Positions 43,350 to 43,829 of a DNA stretch of 43,829 bases are shown piece after piece (position 1 is the stretch's first letter; each line of letters begins with the position of its first letter). A model generated the notes under the pieces. The model worked only from the letters and a program-made list of their open reading frames with translations, had not been told where the DNA came from and did not search any database. The translations under genes were made by a program, and so were the position numbers. The DNA comes from Blastocatellia bacterium (GTDB taxonomy: Bacteria > Acidobacteriota > Blastocatellia > Pyrinomonadales > Pyrinomonadaceae): assembly GCA_016789145.1 (NCBI GenBank), contig JAEUQI010000017.1, positions 1 to 43,829 of the forward strand, written 5' to 3'.

Positions 43350-43829
43350 GAATTGCTCGAATTTATCCGGCCCATCGCGTCCATTGTCCCAACGATCTGA
43401 CCGCCGTAACCGTCCCGCATTGATTCGCGATATTTCAGTGGGTCCGGGCATGTTGGTGTTGGCGGTACCGATAGAACTTTCGACGTAAATGTCTCTCGCC
43501 AACCAAATACAAAGCCTTCGCAGAATGTCGCACCGGATGGTACGACTTTCGGTAAACTATTTGAATTGGTTGTTGTGGAGCCAGCGGTCGCGTTCGCTAC
43601 TGCATTTGCGGGCAGATTTGATTCGTTTGTACCCGATCGGTTTGTTGCGGCTCCCGCTGTGTTTGTAACGTTTGCCGACCTATTAGACGCGACGTTCGAT
43701 GGAAGAGAGTTCGATGCCGTGCTCGAAGAATTAATGTTCCCAATGATGACGAGTAGCACTATAAATAAGGCGACGATCGCGCCGCCGACTGCTAGAATAG
43801 TTGTCAAAGGATATGCATTTTCATCGGTC
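43340..43829 (-). CDS. Low-complexity membrane-anchored protein, 5' truncated
   Basis: The frame is open to the window edge, so the N-terminus is missing. After a short lead (TDENAYPL) comes one membrane helix (LTTILAVGGAIVALFIVLLV). Next is a Ser/Asn/Thr/Ala-rich linker of about 70 residues (NSSSTASNSLPSNVASNRS-like). A small C-terminal segment with two Cys (ATFCEGFVFGW, PTPTCPDPLKY) ends the protein. The linker may be a spacer holding the C-terminal part off the membrane. An in-frame TTG at 43807 is possible but not needed. Function unknown. Confidence 0.6.
   Translation of the reverse strand, partial: TDENAYPLTTILAVGGAIVALFIVLLVIIGNINSSSTASNSLPSNVASNRSANVTNTAGAATNRSGTNESNLPANAVANATAGSTTTNSNSLPKVVPSGATFCEGFVFGWRETFTSKVLSVPPTPTCPDPLKYRESMRDGYGGQIVGTMDAMGRINSSNSNK

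Overview
The window looks like a chromosomal segment of a Gram-negative bacterium with moderate GC. My best guess is an Acidobacteriota lineage such as Blastocatellia. That guess is inference from gene style: paired secreted amidohydrolases, zf-trcl zinc-ribbon proteins, many secreted orphan proteins, and short palindromic repeats of kinds I associate with soil and environmental phyla. There is no rRNA, phage, CRISPR array or intact transposase.

Layout. 1-5.3 kb (minus strand): two tandem secreted amidohydrolases, a membrane histidine kinase and an orphan membrane protein. 5.5-7.4 kb (plus): a small charged protein with a strong terminator, an SDR oxidoreductase and a class-II cyclic-nucleotide phosphodiesterase-like hydrolase. 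7.4-11.6 kb: a translationally coupled pair of tiny genes (minus), then a plus-strand run of membrane protein, small zinc ribbon, Wza-like polysaccharide export protein, two-helix membrane protein and matrixin-type metalloprotease. 11.6-15.6 kb: a structured leader RNA before a large APC-superfamily transporter, a zinc-ribbon gene and purD. 15.6-24.7 kb (mostly minus): secreted orphan, PQ-loop-like membrane protein, archaemetzincin, TPR protein, aroC, EamA transporter, rsmD, recG and a YhhQ-type queuosine-precursor transporter.

24.7-27.7 kb is the only strongly accessory region. It holds a truncated trpE fragment, a nested palindromic (BIME-like) element, three direct copies of a 95-145 bp repeat bracketing two orphan genes, decayed coding remnants, and four units of a 22-bp periodic repeat resembling transposon-end repeats.

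27.7-43.8 kb is core chromosome: rpsT, a membrane J-domain protein, a lone ExbD, pabB, an amino-acid permease overlapping a PilZ gene, murE, tRNA-Leu(UAG), then a plus-strand proteostasis block (trigger factor, clpP, clpX, lon), engB and rho, with a truncated low-complexity membrane-protein gene at the right edge.

Themes. The tig-clpP-clpX-lon block links nascent-chain folding to ATP-dependent proteolysis. aroC and pabB serve chorismate use and folate synthesis. Several genes have a -10-like box only 7-11 nt before the start codon and no Shine-Dalgarno, which suggests frequent leaderless transcription. The strongest candidate for something undescribed is the three-hairpin leader RNA at about 11.62-11.71 kb ahead of the transporter. 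Second is the repeat-partitioned accessory region at 25-27.6 kb.
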